Below, in pieces: positions 18,636 through 27,038 of a stretch of 64,000 nt of DNA. Under the pieces are notes generated by a model that was not told where the DNA came from, ran no database searches, and saw only the letters and a program-made list of their open reading frames with translations. Each line of letters begins with the position of its first letter. Position 1 is the stretch's first letter. The stretch spans positions 1 through 64,000 of the forward strand of contig JAFLBM010000014.1 of the NCBI GenBank assembly GCA_017303455.1, in the 5' to 3' direction. A program made the position numbers and the translations under genes. The DNA is from Chitinophagales bacterium (GTDB lineage: Bacteria; Bacteroidota; Bacteroidia; Chitinophagales; Chitinophagaceae).

Positions 18636-19559
18636 ATGGCAACAGTTCTAATCACAGGTGGTACCGGTTTGATCGGCAGGGCACTCACAAAAGCATTACT
18701 GGAGAAAGGATATGAAGTGATTATTCTTACCCGTGATCCGTCAAAATTTGCAACGCATACAACCCGGCTCAATTATGCCGCCTGGGACCTGGCTGCCCAA
18801 ACGATCGACACGGATGCCATCACCAAAGCGGATCATATCATTCACCTGGCAGGAGCCGGGGTGGCAGATCAACGATGGAGTAAAAAAAGAAAAAAGGAAA
18901 TTGTTGAAAGCAGGGTAAAGAGCGGTGAGTTGCTGGTAAAGGCGTTAAAGGAAACGGCGAATAAAGTGCAATCAGTAATCAGTTCTTCGGCTATTGGCTG
19001 GTATGGACCGGATGGTAAGAAACAAAATGCCGCATTCACAGAAGATGCCCCGCCCGCATCTGATTTCCTGGGACAAACCTGTAAGCAATGGGAAGCCAGT
19101 ATAGAACCGGTTACTCAGTTGGGAAAACGATTGGTAAAACTCAGGACAGGAATCGTGCTGAGTAAAGATGGCGGTGCTTTAAAGGAATTTTTAAAACCAT
19201 TACGGTTTGGGATTGCCAGCATTCTTGGTACGGGCCGCCAAATGATCAGCTGGATACATATAGATGATATGGTAAGACTTTATATTACCGCCATCGAAAA
19301 AGAAAATATGAATGGTGTTTATAATGCAGTTGCTCCATCTCCGGTTACGAATAAGCAGTTGATAATGGCGCTGGCCAGGAAGAAAAGAGGCAGATTCTTT
19401 ATACCGGTGTACGTTCCTTCCTTTGTGTTAAAGATCATGCTGGGAGAAATGAGTATTGAAGTATTGAAAAGTGCCACTGTTAGTTGCGAGAAATTAAGTA
19501 AGGCTGGCTTTGTCTTTCAATACCCAACCATTACTGCAGCGTTTAAGGATATAAAGTAA
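18636..19559 (+). CDS. TIGR01777-family NAD(P)-dependent epimerase/dehydratase
   Basis: Short-chain dehydrogenase/reductase-like protein, 307 residues. The N-terminal Rossmann motif is TGGTGLIGRALTKALLEKG. The family-typical IIHLAGAGVADQRWSKKRKKEIVESRV follows, then SSSAIGWYG and the C-terminal DUF1731-like end. The enzymatic substrate of this family is unknown in general. Its upstream gap (107 bases) contains CATCTTTG at 18569-18576, one base off the TAnnTTTG box. Confidence 0.9.
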   Translation: MATVLITGGTGLIGRALTKALLEKGYEVIILTRDPSKFATHTTRLNYAAWDLAAQTIDTDAITKADHIIHLAGAGVADQRWSKKRKKEIVESRVKSGELLVKALKETANKVQSVISSSAIGWYGPDGKKQNAAFTEDAPPASDFLGQTCKQWEASIEPVTQLGKRLVKLRTGIVLSKDGGALKEFLKPLRFGIASILGTGRQMISWIHIDDMVRLYITAIEKENMNGVYNAVAPSPVTNKQLIMALARKKRGRFFIPVYVPSFVLKIMLGEMSIEVLKSATVSCEKLSKAGFVFQYPTITAAFKDIK

Positions 19560-19585
19560 AAGCCCCAAAACGGGGCTTTTACTTT
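19553..19585. terminator. Bidirectional terminator between the epimerase and M16 genes
   Basis: The perfect 14-bp stem AAAGTAAAAGCCCC / GGGGCTTTTACTTT has a 5-base loop (19553-19566 and 19572-19585). A runs on the left and T runs on the right let it work on both strands. It overlaps the stop of the plus-strand epimerase gene and touches that of the minus-strand peptidase gene. Confidence 0.95.
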
Positions 19586-19586
19586 A

Positions 19587-20927
19587 TTAGAATCCTTTTT
19601 TTTCTTCCGGCAGTTTCGGTGTTTCTTTTTGGGTGAAAAGAACCGGCTTTACTTTTTTAGGATCGCCCTGGTAGCTCCAGGTAATATTATTGATATACTT
19701 TTTAAAAACAGCATTCATTTGATCAAGCGTCACTGTCTTTATTTCATCTTTGATGGTATTAGCTCTTTTCCAGTTACCGTGGATCACTTCATTGGCTGCT
19801 AAAGCACCGGCTTGCGCATCATTTGTTTCCTGGCGGTAGTAAACATTGGTGAGGTATTGTGTTTTAATATTCTTTAATTCTTCTTTTGTAAAGCCCTCCT
19901 GCTTTACTTTATCGATCAGTTGGCGGGCCACGGCGATATATTTATCGGGATCAGTGGTGGTTACATAAATATTAGAATAATTGGATGCACCTGCACTAAA
20001 CCATGCACCTGGCGCATACGACAGGCCATTTTTGCTCCTGATCTCTACAAAATGGCGGCTGCTGAATACCCGCATAGCTAAAACAAAGGCGTTAAAATCA
20101 GGAGTCCCTGGTTTGGGGCCACCGGTAATACCTTGAATATAGTTTGTAGCATTCTCTCTTTCCTGTGGTTTGAAGGTATTGGCAGGGGGCGTATAACTTT
20201 CTTTCTTCATCACAAAAGGGGCACCTTGTGGTATCTTGGCAAGAAGATCTTTCACTTTGGCTTCAATCACTGTCTTATCAAGATCGGCAACAATTACAAT
20301 GGTCAGCCTTGAACGGGTGAAAACGGATTGCCAGTATTTTTTAGTTTCTTCCGGGGTTAATTTTTCTACTGAAGCCACAGTACCCTGCGGATCTTTTGCA
20401 TAATTTTTTCCGGCAAAAGCGGTTTGGCGGGCCATATTATCAATCGCATAGTCCGGGTTCGATTCATTCGCCCGGATGCTATTGATCGCATCCTGTTTGA
20501 TCCGGCTGAACTCTTTGGCATCAAATTTTGGCAAAAGCAAAGCATCTGTATATAAAGGCCATACAGTTTCAAAATCACTTTTGATACAGTTCATCCTGAA
20601 GGTAGCGTAATCCATTCCCGTGCTGCCACCTACCTGTGCACTTACTTTATCCAATTTGTCTTTGAAGCTGTTCTTGTCATCCTTGGTAGTACCGCATTCT
20701 GTAAGGGCTGACATGGCCAGGCTTTCAATACCTGCTTTGGCAACAGGATAGTTCTGTACGCCGCCTTTCACGATCGTTTGAATGACCACAATATCATTCC
20801 CACTGGGTTGCACGATTACTTTTACGCCATTCACTACCATATCATAGGCTTTGCCCATCTGTGCCTGCAACAGTAGCGGCAGTGATAGGAAAGCTGTAAG
20901 TGTTATATAAAGAAATATTTTTTTCAT
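19587..20927 (-). CDS. M16-family peptidase-like protein, non-catalytic partner
   Basis: Exported insulinase-like protein of 446 residues with a Sec signal peptide (MKKIFLYITLTAFLSLPLLLQAQ). The expected zinc motif HxxEH is absent; the corresponding helix reads GIESLAMSALTECG. The M16 C-terminal fold remains (KEELKNIKTQYLTNVYYRQETNDAQAGALAANE). It follows the catalytic M16 gene by 10 bases. By analogy with two-gene M16B systems (an active beta-like subunit and an inactive alpha-like subunit), it is probably the second half of a periplasmic heterodimer. Confidence 0.88.
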   Translation of the reverse strand: MKKIFLYITLTAFLSLPLLLQAQMGKAYDMVVNGVKVIVQPSGNDIVVIQTIVKGGVQNYPVAKAGIESLAMSALTECGTTKDDKNSFKDKLDKVSAQVGGSTGMDYATFRMNCIKSDFETVWPLYTDALLLPKFDAKEFSRIKQDAINSIRANESNPDYAIDNMARQTAFAGKNYAKDPQGTVASVEKLTPEETKKYWQSVFTRSRLTIVIVADLDKTVIEAKVKDLLAKIPQGAPFVMKKESYTPPANTFKPQERENATNYIQGITGGPKPGTPDFNAFVLAMRVFSSRHFVEIRSKNGLSYAPGAWFSAGASNYSNIYVTTTDPDKYIAVARQLIDKVKQEGFTKEELKNIKTQYLTNVYYRQETNDAQAGALAANEVIHGNWKRANTIKDEIKTVTLDQMNAVFKKYINNITWSYQGDPKKVKPVLFTQKETPKLPEEKKGF

Positions 20928-20937
20928 ATTGGTTGGT

Positions 20938-22299
20938 TTAGTTCGTGAAGAATGATTCGGGCTTCAATTGTTTGTTCATTTCTTCATTTATGATCATACC
21001 CGCAACAAATGGGGCACCGGTGATATATTTGTTGATATACTGCTGGATGTCTTTGCGGGTCACTTTCTGCAGATCATCTGGATAAGCGGTGAAATAATCC
21101 AGGGAAGTACTGCACCACTGGAAGGTTAGCTGCATGGAAAGCGTAGACGGTTTTTCAGCATTCCGGATATGATTACGGCGCAAAATATCTTTAGCCGTTT
21201 GCAGTTGCTCATCTGTAAAATAATCATCATCGGCCCAGGCCATGATTTGTTTCAGAATAGTGCTATGACATTCGGCCAGTTTTGTTGGATTTGGTACCGC
21301 AAAAACCTGTATCGGGCCCACATATTTACAGGTCTGGTAACTTACACCGGCATAAGTAGCCAGTCCTTTATCTACCAAAGCCTGTTGCCATTTGGAGGAA
21401 TTCAATCCCAATATGGCTGAAAAGACGTCGGCAGCAACAGTGGCCGCAGAATCATTCCGGTAATCAGGTCCCTGCCACTGGTACATGGCATAAGGTGTTT
21501 GCGCAATTGAGGTTACTACAACATTATAATTCGTCTTTTCTATCGGTTTGAATTCTGGAATAGGATATTTTTCATGAGGATTAAAACCACTGTGTTCCCA
21601 ATCACCGAATATTTTTTTAGCCTGTGCAAAGGCAGTTGCCGGAGTAACATCTCCGCAAATAACCAGTAATGAATTATTAGGATGATAATACTTGTCTTTG
21701 ATGATCATCATTTTCTCAGGGGTAGCTGTATTGATGATATCATGATCACCAATGGCTGTCTTACGGGAGAAATGTTCTCCCCAGCAACGTTTGTTCACAT
21801 CAATCCATAACTGGAAACCGGGATCACTTTCACCCCGCTGAAACTCTCCGTCCACCACGGGTCTTTCTTTCTGCATATCTTCTGTGCGGTAAATCGGATA
21901 ACGAATGGCGGCATTCATGAAGCGAAGCCCGGCATCCAGACTATCTTTATCAAAAGTGAAGTAATAATTCACCCGTTCATCGCCGGTAGTGCCATTCCAG
22001 ATCATACCCAGTTCTTCTGTGCGGGCAATAAATTTTTCCTGATCAGGGTAATCTTTGTTGGCTTTAAAGAACATATGTTCAAATAAATGGGAGAGGCCAC
22101 TGTATTCAGGGCCTTCGGTATAGGCACCGTTCTTTACGGCGATCTCAATAGTAGCCAGCGGCACCTTGTGATTTTCGATCACCACCACTTCGAGACCATT
22201 GTCCAATTTTTGCCAATGATAGCCTTTCGGCAGTTTAGGCTGAGCAGTTGCTGCAATAGTAACAACAAGGCCTGCCAATACGAGCCAATTTTTGTGCAT
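20938..22299 (-). CDS. M16-family zinc metallopeptidase (catalytic subunit)
   Basis: Exported peptidase of 453 residues with signal peptide (MHKNWLVLAGLVVTIAATAQ). The inverted zinc motif H71-L-F-E-H75 is intact in GLSHLFEHMFFKA. It probably acts in the periplasm on unfolded peptides, paired with the inactive M16 protein encoded 10 bases downstream. Confidence 0.92.
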   Translation of the reverse strand: MHKNWLVLAGLVVTIAATAQPKLPKGYHWQKLDNGLEVVVIENHKVPLATIEIAVKNGAYTEGPEYSGLSHLFEHMFFKANKDYPDQEKFIARTEELGMIWNGTTGDERVNYYFTFDKDSLDAGLRFMNAAIRYPIYRTEDMQKERPVVDGEFQRGESDPGFQLWIDVNKRCWGEHFSRKTAIGDHDIINTATPEKMMIIKDKYYHPNNSLLVICGDVTPATAFAQAKKIFGDWEHSGFNPHEKYPIPEFKPIEKTNYNVVVTSIAQTPYAMYQWQGPDYRNDSAATVAADVFSAILGLNSSKWQQALVDKGLATYAGVSYQTCKYVGPIQVFAVPNPTKLAECHSTILKQIMAWADDDYFTDEQLQTAKDILRRNHIRNAEKPSTLSMQLTFQWCSTSLDYFTAYPDDLQKVTRKDIQQYINKYITGAPFVAGMIINEEMNKQLKPESFFTN

Positions 22300-22411
22300 A
22301 AGAAAATGATTGAGGTTTTGATTATTCTGGCCTTAAGGTACTGAAGACGCAGGTAAGTAAAAAAAGTTACTTCCTGGTTTGGGAGCTCCGGTCTTTAACA
22401 AGGATGCCCGG

Positions 22412-23083
22412 TCACAGTTCATCACCAGGTGAAACAGTGCGGTGATCCGGGTGCCAGATGCTGGTAAACTCGCCAATAATGGCTTTACCGTTTTCGAAAT
22501 CCAGTTTGTGGAGTTTCAGTAAGTCAATATCCTGCTTCAGCACTTTGCGGTGCATGGGGTGCATGGTGCCTCCATTGCTGCTATCACCGGCCCGGCCCTC
22601 CGGGTTATATTGAAATTGGGGATCTACCAAGGTACCCCTTGGGTACATGATCCCCGGAACACCACGTCCCCGCAGATCAAGGTCTTGCGGATGTTCCAAT
22701 CCAAGTGTATGCCCGTATTCATGCGCTGCTGTGGTGGAGCCTTTGTATAAATTTTCCAGTTTGAAATAACCGCTGTTGCAGCCCAGTCCATCCACGAAAG
22801 AGATATTGCCGTGGGCAAACTCTTCAATGCGGAAATAATTATTGCGGGGATCCAGGTTCTGGTAAATGTCAACAGGTGAAATACCGGGTTGATATTCGGC
22901 TTTTATTTTAAAGCGGATCAGTAGTTCATACCCTTCTATAACAAGTACAGCCTGGGGTTCATTCCACATGGTTTCAATCTCATCCCGTATCATTTCGGTA
23001 ATAGCCGCATCAGCCGCATTACCATAAGTGATAATATTGGAAGTGATGACCAGTTGTTGTGTATCGTATTCTGCTGTACCCAT
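22412..23083 (-). CDS. Metzincin (matrixin-like) zinc metalloprotease
   Basis: 223-residue protein with the extended metzincin zinc site H121-E-Y-G-H125-T-L-G-L-E-H131 and a likely Met-turn in GIMYPRG (M146). This places it near peptidase family M10/M43-type enzymes. No signal peptide is seen: it starts MGTAEYDTQQLVITSN directly, so it either stays in the cytoplasm or is exported another way. Its cellular role is unknown. A hairpin (23093-23115) lies just upstream. Confidence 0.82.
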   Translation of the reverse strand: MGTAEYDTQQLVITSNIITYGNAADAAITEMIRDEIETMWNEPQAVLVIEGYELLIRFKIKAEYQPGISPVDIYQNLDPRNNYFRIEEFAHGNISFVDGLGCNSGYFKLENLYKGSTTAAHEYGHTLGLEHPQDLDLRGRGVPGIMYPRGTLVDPQFQYNPEGRAGDSSNGGTMHPMHRKVLKQDIDLLKLHKLDFENGKAIIGEFTSIWHPDHRTVSPGDEL

Positions 23084-23092
23084 AATGAAAAA

Positions 23093-23115
23093 GCGTTAAG
23101 CAAATTACTTAACGC
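23093..23115. repeat. Hairpin upstream of the metzincin gene
   Basis: The perfect 8-bp arms GCGTTAAG and CTTAACGC surround a 7-base AT-rich loop. It sits 10 bases before the metzincin start and just after the stop of the small protein gene. It could be an intergenic processing or attenuation hairpin, or an operator. No T-run follows on the minus strand. Confidence 0.5.
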
Positions 23116-23136
23116 CCTGCAATTCTATGGAATTAA

Positions 23137-23502
23137 TTAGTTATTAAAGTAAACTTTGAAAGCTTCATTGATCCGTTCAAATTCTTTGCGGGAAGCTTTG
23201 ATACCCATAAGACCGCCGGATAGTATAAGCCCCATGTCAAGGTGTAAACGAACGGGAAAAAGATCATCCTGTTGTTTGACCGTCACTACCAGTTTGAAAT
23301 ATTTTACAAATACACCCAGCAGGATCCGCATCACTTTATTTCCTTTCTGAAAAACCTTCTCTTCTCCATTATCTGTTTTTAACGGCAGGTCTTCGGAAGT
23401 AAAGAACAGGTTTAATTTATTATCCAGTTCTGCTTTAGAAGTGCCGGTAATGTTATAAACAACAGCATCTTTTTCATAATCAACAACCTTACAAGTTATA
23501 AT
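23137..23502 (-). CDS. Conserved-looking small protein without a normal start codon
   Basis: I do not recognise this protein. The minus-strand frame is open and protein-like from just inside the end of the fadN-type gene to 23137: it reads TIITCKVVDYEKDAVVYNIT, continues through FFTSEDLPLKTDN and ends INEAFKVYFNN. There is no ATG, GTG or TTG before codon 57 (the ATG at 23334), yet the 55 residues before it have clear coding character. The best placed unusual start is an ATT at 23502, just after the upstream stop codon. Alternatives are translation coupled to the upstream gene, a frameshift at the A7 tract near 23505-23511, or a start-less pseudogene. Confidence 0.55.
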   Translation of the reverse strand: MITCKVVDYEKDAVVYNITGTSKAELDNKLNLFFTSEDLPLKTDNGEEKVFQKGNKVMRILLGVFVKYFKLVVTVKQQDDLFPVRLHLDMGLILSGGLMGIKASRKEFERINEAFKVYFNN

Positions 23503-23509
23503 TGTTTTT

Positions 23510-25894
23510 TTAGTTCCTGACCGGCCTTCCGCTTTTTAACACACTTTGTATTCTTTCCAGGCTTTTCTTTTCGCCGCATAAGGAAAGGAAGGCTTCTCTT
23601 TCCAGGTCCAATAAGTATTGTTCGGAAACAAAAGTTGGTTCACTCAGGTCGCCGCCGCACATGACCCAGGCCAATTTTTTTGCCACCAGTGCATCATGTT
23701 CAGTAGCATAATTTGCTGTTTTCATAGCATGGATACCTGCGTATAAAGCACCGAGTGCAGAACGCCCCAATACTTTTACATCTTTGCGCTGTACGGGCAT
23801 CGTATAACCGCTGTCGAATATTTCGATGACTGATTTTTTTGCTTCGGCAATTCTTCTTCCCTGGTTTACCACCACTTCATCCTGGCCTTTCCTGTACACC
23901 CCAATATCAAATCCTTCAAAAGCAGAAGTGGCAACTTTGGCCGTGGCAATATTTAAGAAACGATTTTTCAGGGTAATGGTTTCCGGTTCGTCTTCATGCA
24001 TTTCGTCAGATGCTCTTAATGCAAATTCCTTGGTTCCACCACCACCGGGAATCAAACCCACACCCAGTTCAACAAGACCTGTATACGTTTCTGCAGCCGG
24101 GCAAACTTTATCAGCATGTAAACTTAATTCACAGGCACCGCCTAAAGCTAATCCATGCGGCGCTACTACAACGGGTACAGAAGAATAACGGGCTCTCATC
24201 ATCGTATTCTGGAATAAACGGATGGCCATATCCAGTTCGTCGTATTCCTGGTCGATGGCCAGCATAAAGATCATCCCCACATTGGCACCGGCTGAGAAAT
24301 TGGGACCTTCATTACCGATCACTAATCCTTTATAACTCTTTTCTGCTTTTTCAATCGAAGTTTGAATACCGGCCAATACATCTCCGCCAATGCTTCCCAT
24401 TTTAGTGAACCATTGCAGGCCGAGCACATCATCACCGAGGTCATACAATTTGCAACTGCCATTTTTCCAAACCAGTTTATCCTGGTAATTGCTCATGACG
24501 ATAAAGGCAGCCCCCCCACCCCCCGCAGGAGGGATCATAGAACCCTTGAGAGGTGAATAATACAACCGGGTTCCATTTTCTATCTTATAAAATGATTTAA
24601 TTCCTTTTGCTAACATTTCATATACCCATTCAGCTACCGAATAACCAGCTTCCTTCATGGCCTTTACTGTTCTTTCCACGCCCAGCACATCCCAGCTTTC
24701 AAAGGCACCGATCTCCCAGCCGAAGCCAGCCATCATAGCATCATCAACACGGTACAGCTCATCACTGATCTCGGGAATGCGGTGAGAGATATAGGAGAAC
24801 AATCCATAATGAAAGTGACGATAAAAATCGCCGGCCTTATCCTGGCCTGCACATAACATTTTCAAACGCTGGTACAGATCATCGATTGGTTTTGCAGCTT
24901 CTACCGTGGCGAACTTTGGTTTTACCCTCGGTCCGTATTCCATCGTATCCAGGTTTAGTGTCAGTATTTCTTTTTCACCGGCTGCACCCTTTGTCTTTTT
25001 GAAAAATCCCTGGCCGGTTTTATCACCCAGCCAGTTATTGGCTACCATTTTATCTAACCAGGCGGGAATAGTGAACTGGTCTCTTGCTTCATCATCAGGA
25101 CAATTATCGGCTACACCCTTTGCCACTTTCACCAGTGTGTCAATACCCACCACATCTGCTGTTCTGAACGTAGCTGACTTCGGACGACCAATGACCGGAC
25201 CCGTTAAAGCATCAATTTCATCAATGCTGAGTTTCAGTTTCTCTTTTACATTCATAATGGCCATCATACCAAATACACCAACACGATTGGCAATGAAGGC
25301 AGGAGTGTCTTTACACAACACAGTTGTTTTGCCAAGATACAGGTCACCATAGCTCATCAGGAAATCAACAACAGCAGGGTCAGTATCAGGAGTGGGGATC
25401 ACTTCGAGTAACCGCAGGTAACGGGGAGGGTTGAAAAAATGCGAACCGCAGAAATTCTTTTTAAAATCCTCACTTCTTCCTTCGCTCAGCATATGAATGG
25501 GAATGCCGGATGTATTGGAAGTGATCAGTGTGCCGGGTTTGCGGAACTGTTCTACCTTCTCATACACGATCTTTTTGATATCTAATCTTTCCACCACCAC
25601 TTCAATGATCCAGTCGCAACCGGCAATATCTTTCATATTGTCATCGAAGTTGCCGGTGCTGATCTTCTTTATTACGTCTTTATGATAAACCGGGGAGGGA
25701 TTGCTTTTAATAGCAGCAGCCAGGGCATCATTTACGATCTTATTCCTCAGCTTTGGATCAGTGCTTTCTGTAGCTTCTTTTGGAACGATATCCAGCAACA
25801 AGACCTGTACACCTATGCCTGCAAAGTGGCAGGCAATCCGTGAACCCATTACACCGGAGCCCAAAACGGCTACTTTTTTTATACTCCTTTTCAT
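23510..25894 (-). CDS. fadN: 3-hydroxyacyl-CoA dehydrogenase / enoyl-CoA hydratase (FadN-type)
   Basis: Bifunctional beta-oxidation enzyme of 794 residues in the dehydrogenase-first order. The N-terminal NAD-binding motif is VLGSGVMGSRIACHFAGIGVQVLLLD, and the HAD block GSHFFNPPRYLRLLEVIP follows. The C-terminal crotonase domain has oxyanion-hole segments NFSAGANVG and HGLALGGACELSLHAD, with the glutamates of ACELSLHAD and GLVELGVG in catalytic positions. This order and length match Bacillus FadN rather than E. coli FadB. Residues 454-462 (IPPAGGGGA), in the linker between the domains, are encoded by a GC-rich repeat end. A TTTG-N22-TATCTTCG promoter precedes it. Confidence 0.93.
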   Translation of the reverse strand: MKRSIKKVAVLGSGVMGSRIACHFAGIGVQVLLLDIVPKEATESTDPKLRNKIVNDALAAAIKSNPSPVYHKDVIKKISTGNFDDNMKDIAGCDWIIEVVVERLDIKKIVYEKVEQFRKPGTLITSNTSGIPIHMLSEGRSEDFKKNFCGSHFFNPPRYLRLLEVIPTPDTDPAVVDFLMSYGDLYLGKTTVLCKDTPAFIANRVGVFGMMAIMNVKEKLKLSIDEIDALTGPVIGRPKSATFRTADVVGIDTLVKVAKGVADNCPDDEARDQFTIPAWLDKMVANNWLGDKTGQGFFKKTKGAAGEKEILTLNLDTMEYGPRVKPKFATVEAAKPIDDLYQRLKMLCAGQDKAGDFYRHFHYGLFSYISHRIPEISDELYRVDDAMMAGFGWEIGAFESWDVLGVERTVKAMKEAGYSVAEWVYEMLAKGIKSFYKIENGTRLYYSPLKGSMIPPAGGGGAAFIVMSNYQDKLVWKNGSCKLYDLGDDVLGLQWFTKMGSIGGDVLAGIQTSIEKAEKSYKGLVIGNEGPNFSAGANVGMIFMLAIDQEYDELDMAIRLFQNTMMRARYSSVPVVVAPHGLALGGACELSLHADKVCPAAETYTGLVELGVGLIPGGGGTKEFALRASDEMHEDEPETITLKNRFLNIATAKVATSAFEGFDIGVYRKGQDEVVVNQGRRIAEAKKSVIEIFDSGYTMPVQRKDVKVLGRSALGALYAGIHAMKTANYATEHDALVAKKLAWVMCGGDLSEPTFVSEQYLLDLEREAFLSLCGEKKSLERIQSVLKSGRPVRN
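24509..24535. repeat. Solo GC-rich element end inside the fadN-type gene
   Basis: On the plus strand this stretch is seven C, an A, six C, then GCAGGAGGGAT. It aligns with the metG insert end at 32373-32399 (seven C, G, five C, AAGGGGGGGGAT). Translated on the minus strand it gives IPPAGGGGA, against IPPLGGGGA in MetG. No second arm or DUF559 coding sequence is nearby. Confidence 0.6.
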
Positions 25895-25931
25895 ATGACA
25901 AAATTAGTTAGTTATGCAACTATTTTGAAAT

Positions 25932-25965
25932 CGAAGATAGGAGTTTTTCTTGCAGGAAAAGCAAA
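25932..25965 (-). promoter_or_regulatory. Bacteroidota-type promoter of the fadN-type gene
   Basis: On the minus strand, TTTG (25965-25962) is separated by 22 bases from TATCTTCG (25939-25932). This matches TTG-N17-23-TAnnTTTG with one mismatch. It lies about 40 bases before the ATG at 25894. Confidence 0.55.
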
Positions 25966-25998
25966 TTGTAAGGAGCTTAAAATGAAGATAACGGGCCG

Positions 25999-26553
25999 TC
26001 AGAGCGGGGAGAGACTGCAGTCAACCGTTACCCTGATGGATTTGGAAATATTATCCCGGTAAAGTTTGGGAATGCTGATCTTGTAATCTGCCACCAGTAC
26101 ATTGAACACAGCGTTTAAAACAATCTTACCCTCTTTAACCGTTACGGTTCCACTGGTCTCTATATCTTTTGTTTCACCGTGAATAGTGAGTTTGCCTTTT
26201 ACTTTGGCAGTATAGGTTCCGTTGACGGTATAATTGATCTCGGTAGGGTTAGTGATCTGGCCTTTGAATTCAGCTTTGGGAAATTTGTCACTTTCCACAT
26301 ACTTATCATTAAAATGCTCCTGCATTAATGCCTTTTTGAATTCAAAGCCTTTCATCAGTACAGCGAACTGTAAACTGCCGGTTTGGGAATCCAGTAAGGT
26401 TACCACATTCCTGTTGACAGCTTCAATGTTTTCTATAGAAGTGGAAGAAAAGAAAGAAATCCGGCCGCTTTTGGTATAAAATTTACCCTGGGCCATTACC
26501 AGGCAGGGCAATAATAAAAAAAGAACAATAGTAATGAGGCTCTTTGTTTTCAT
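25999..26553 (-). CDS. YceI-family periplasmic lipid-binding-like protein
   Basis: 184 residues with signal peptide (MKTKSLITIVLFLLLPCLVMAQG). The YceI lipocalin-like pattern is visible: ...FKKALMQEHFNDKYVESDKFPKAEFKGQI..., followed by LTIHGETKDIETSGTVTV. YceI proteins bind polyisoprenoid-like ligands in a beta-barrel, but the ligand here is unknown. It ends with ISKSIRVTVDCSLSPL and follows the OB-fold gene by 8 bases, so the two are probably cotranscribed. Confidence 0.9.
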   Translation of the reverse strand: MKTKSLITIVLFLLLPCLVMAQGKFYTKSGRISFFSSTSIENIEAVNRNVVTLLDSQTGSLQFAVLMKGFEFKKALMQEHFNDKYVESDKFPKAEFKGQITNPTEINYTVNGTYTAKVKGKLTIHGETKDIETSGTVTVKEGKIVLNAVFNVLVADYKISIPKLYRDNISKSIRVTVDCSLSPL

Positions 26554-26561
26554 ATTCTTCG

Positions 26562-27014
26562 TTAATCTTTTTTATTGATAACAGCACAACGGTTTAGAAT
26601 AATATCGGAACCCAACCCCATTTCATCTTTATTATACCCTGTGCAGGCTCCCCGTACGGTAACAGACGATTGATTGATCAATCCCGTTGCCTTGTCTTGG
26701 TGCAAACTGTCTATTGCGCAACGAACGGACGACATTCCCGTATTATCCCCTATCACAACGGTGTAATAACCTTTGTCATCTTTCTCCACCGCTTTTACCT
26801 GGCCATTCACCTCCAGTATTTTGCCATTGTATTTTTCAGCACTTGCAGCATCATTGCTTTCATATTCTTTAATGAGATCAGTCGCTGCCAGCACAAAATC
26901 CGCTTTTGCAGCAGCAAGATCTTTATGGGTCCGGGTATATTCTCTATAACCATACCAGGCAGCGGCTACTGCTGCTAATAAAAGGGTAAGTAAAATTATT
27001 TTCTTGCGGTTCAC
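26562..27014 (-). CDS. Membrane-anchored OB-fold (tRNA_anti-like) protein
   Basis: 150 residues with an N-terminal membrane anchor or uncleaved signal (IILLTLLLAAVAAAWYGY). A predicted OB-fold follows with the pattern YNGKILEVNGQVKAVEKDDKGYYTVVIGDN...VRCAIDS...VTVRGACTGY. Such tRNA_anti-like domains occur in many Bacteroidota periplasmic proteins of unknown role. The C-terminus has ILNRCAVINKK. It is paired with the YceI gene. Confidence 0.8.
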   Translation of the reverse strand: MNRKKIILLTLLLAAVAAAWYGYREYTRTHKDLAAAKADFVLAATDLIKEYESNDAASAEKYNGKILEVNGQVKAVEKDDKGYYTVVIGDNTGMSSVRCAIDSLHQDKATGLINQSSVTVRGACTGYNKDEMGLGSDIILNRCAVINKKD

Positions 27015-27038
27015 TTGATGCAGATTATTTCACCTGTC

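Noticed and set aside
19587..22299. PQQ-specific peptidase (PqqL/PqqF) call for the M16 pair
   Set aside because: No pqq genes are nearby and M16 pairs are common in Bacteroidota, so a general M16 call is safer.
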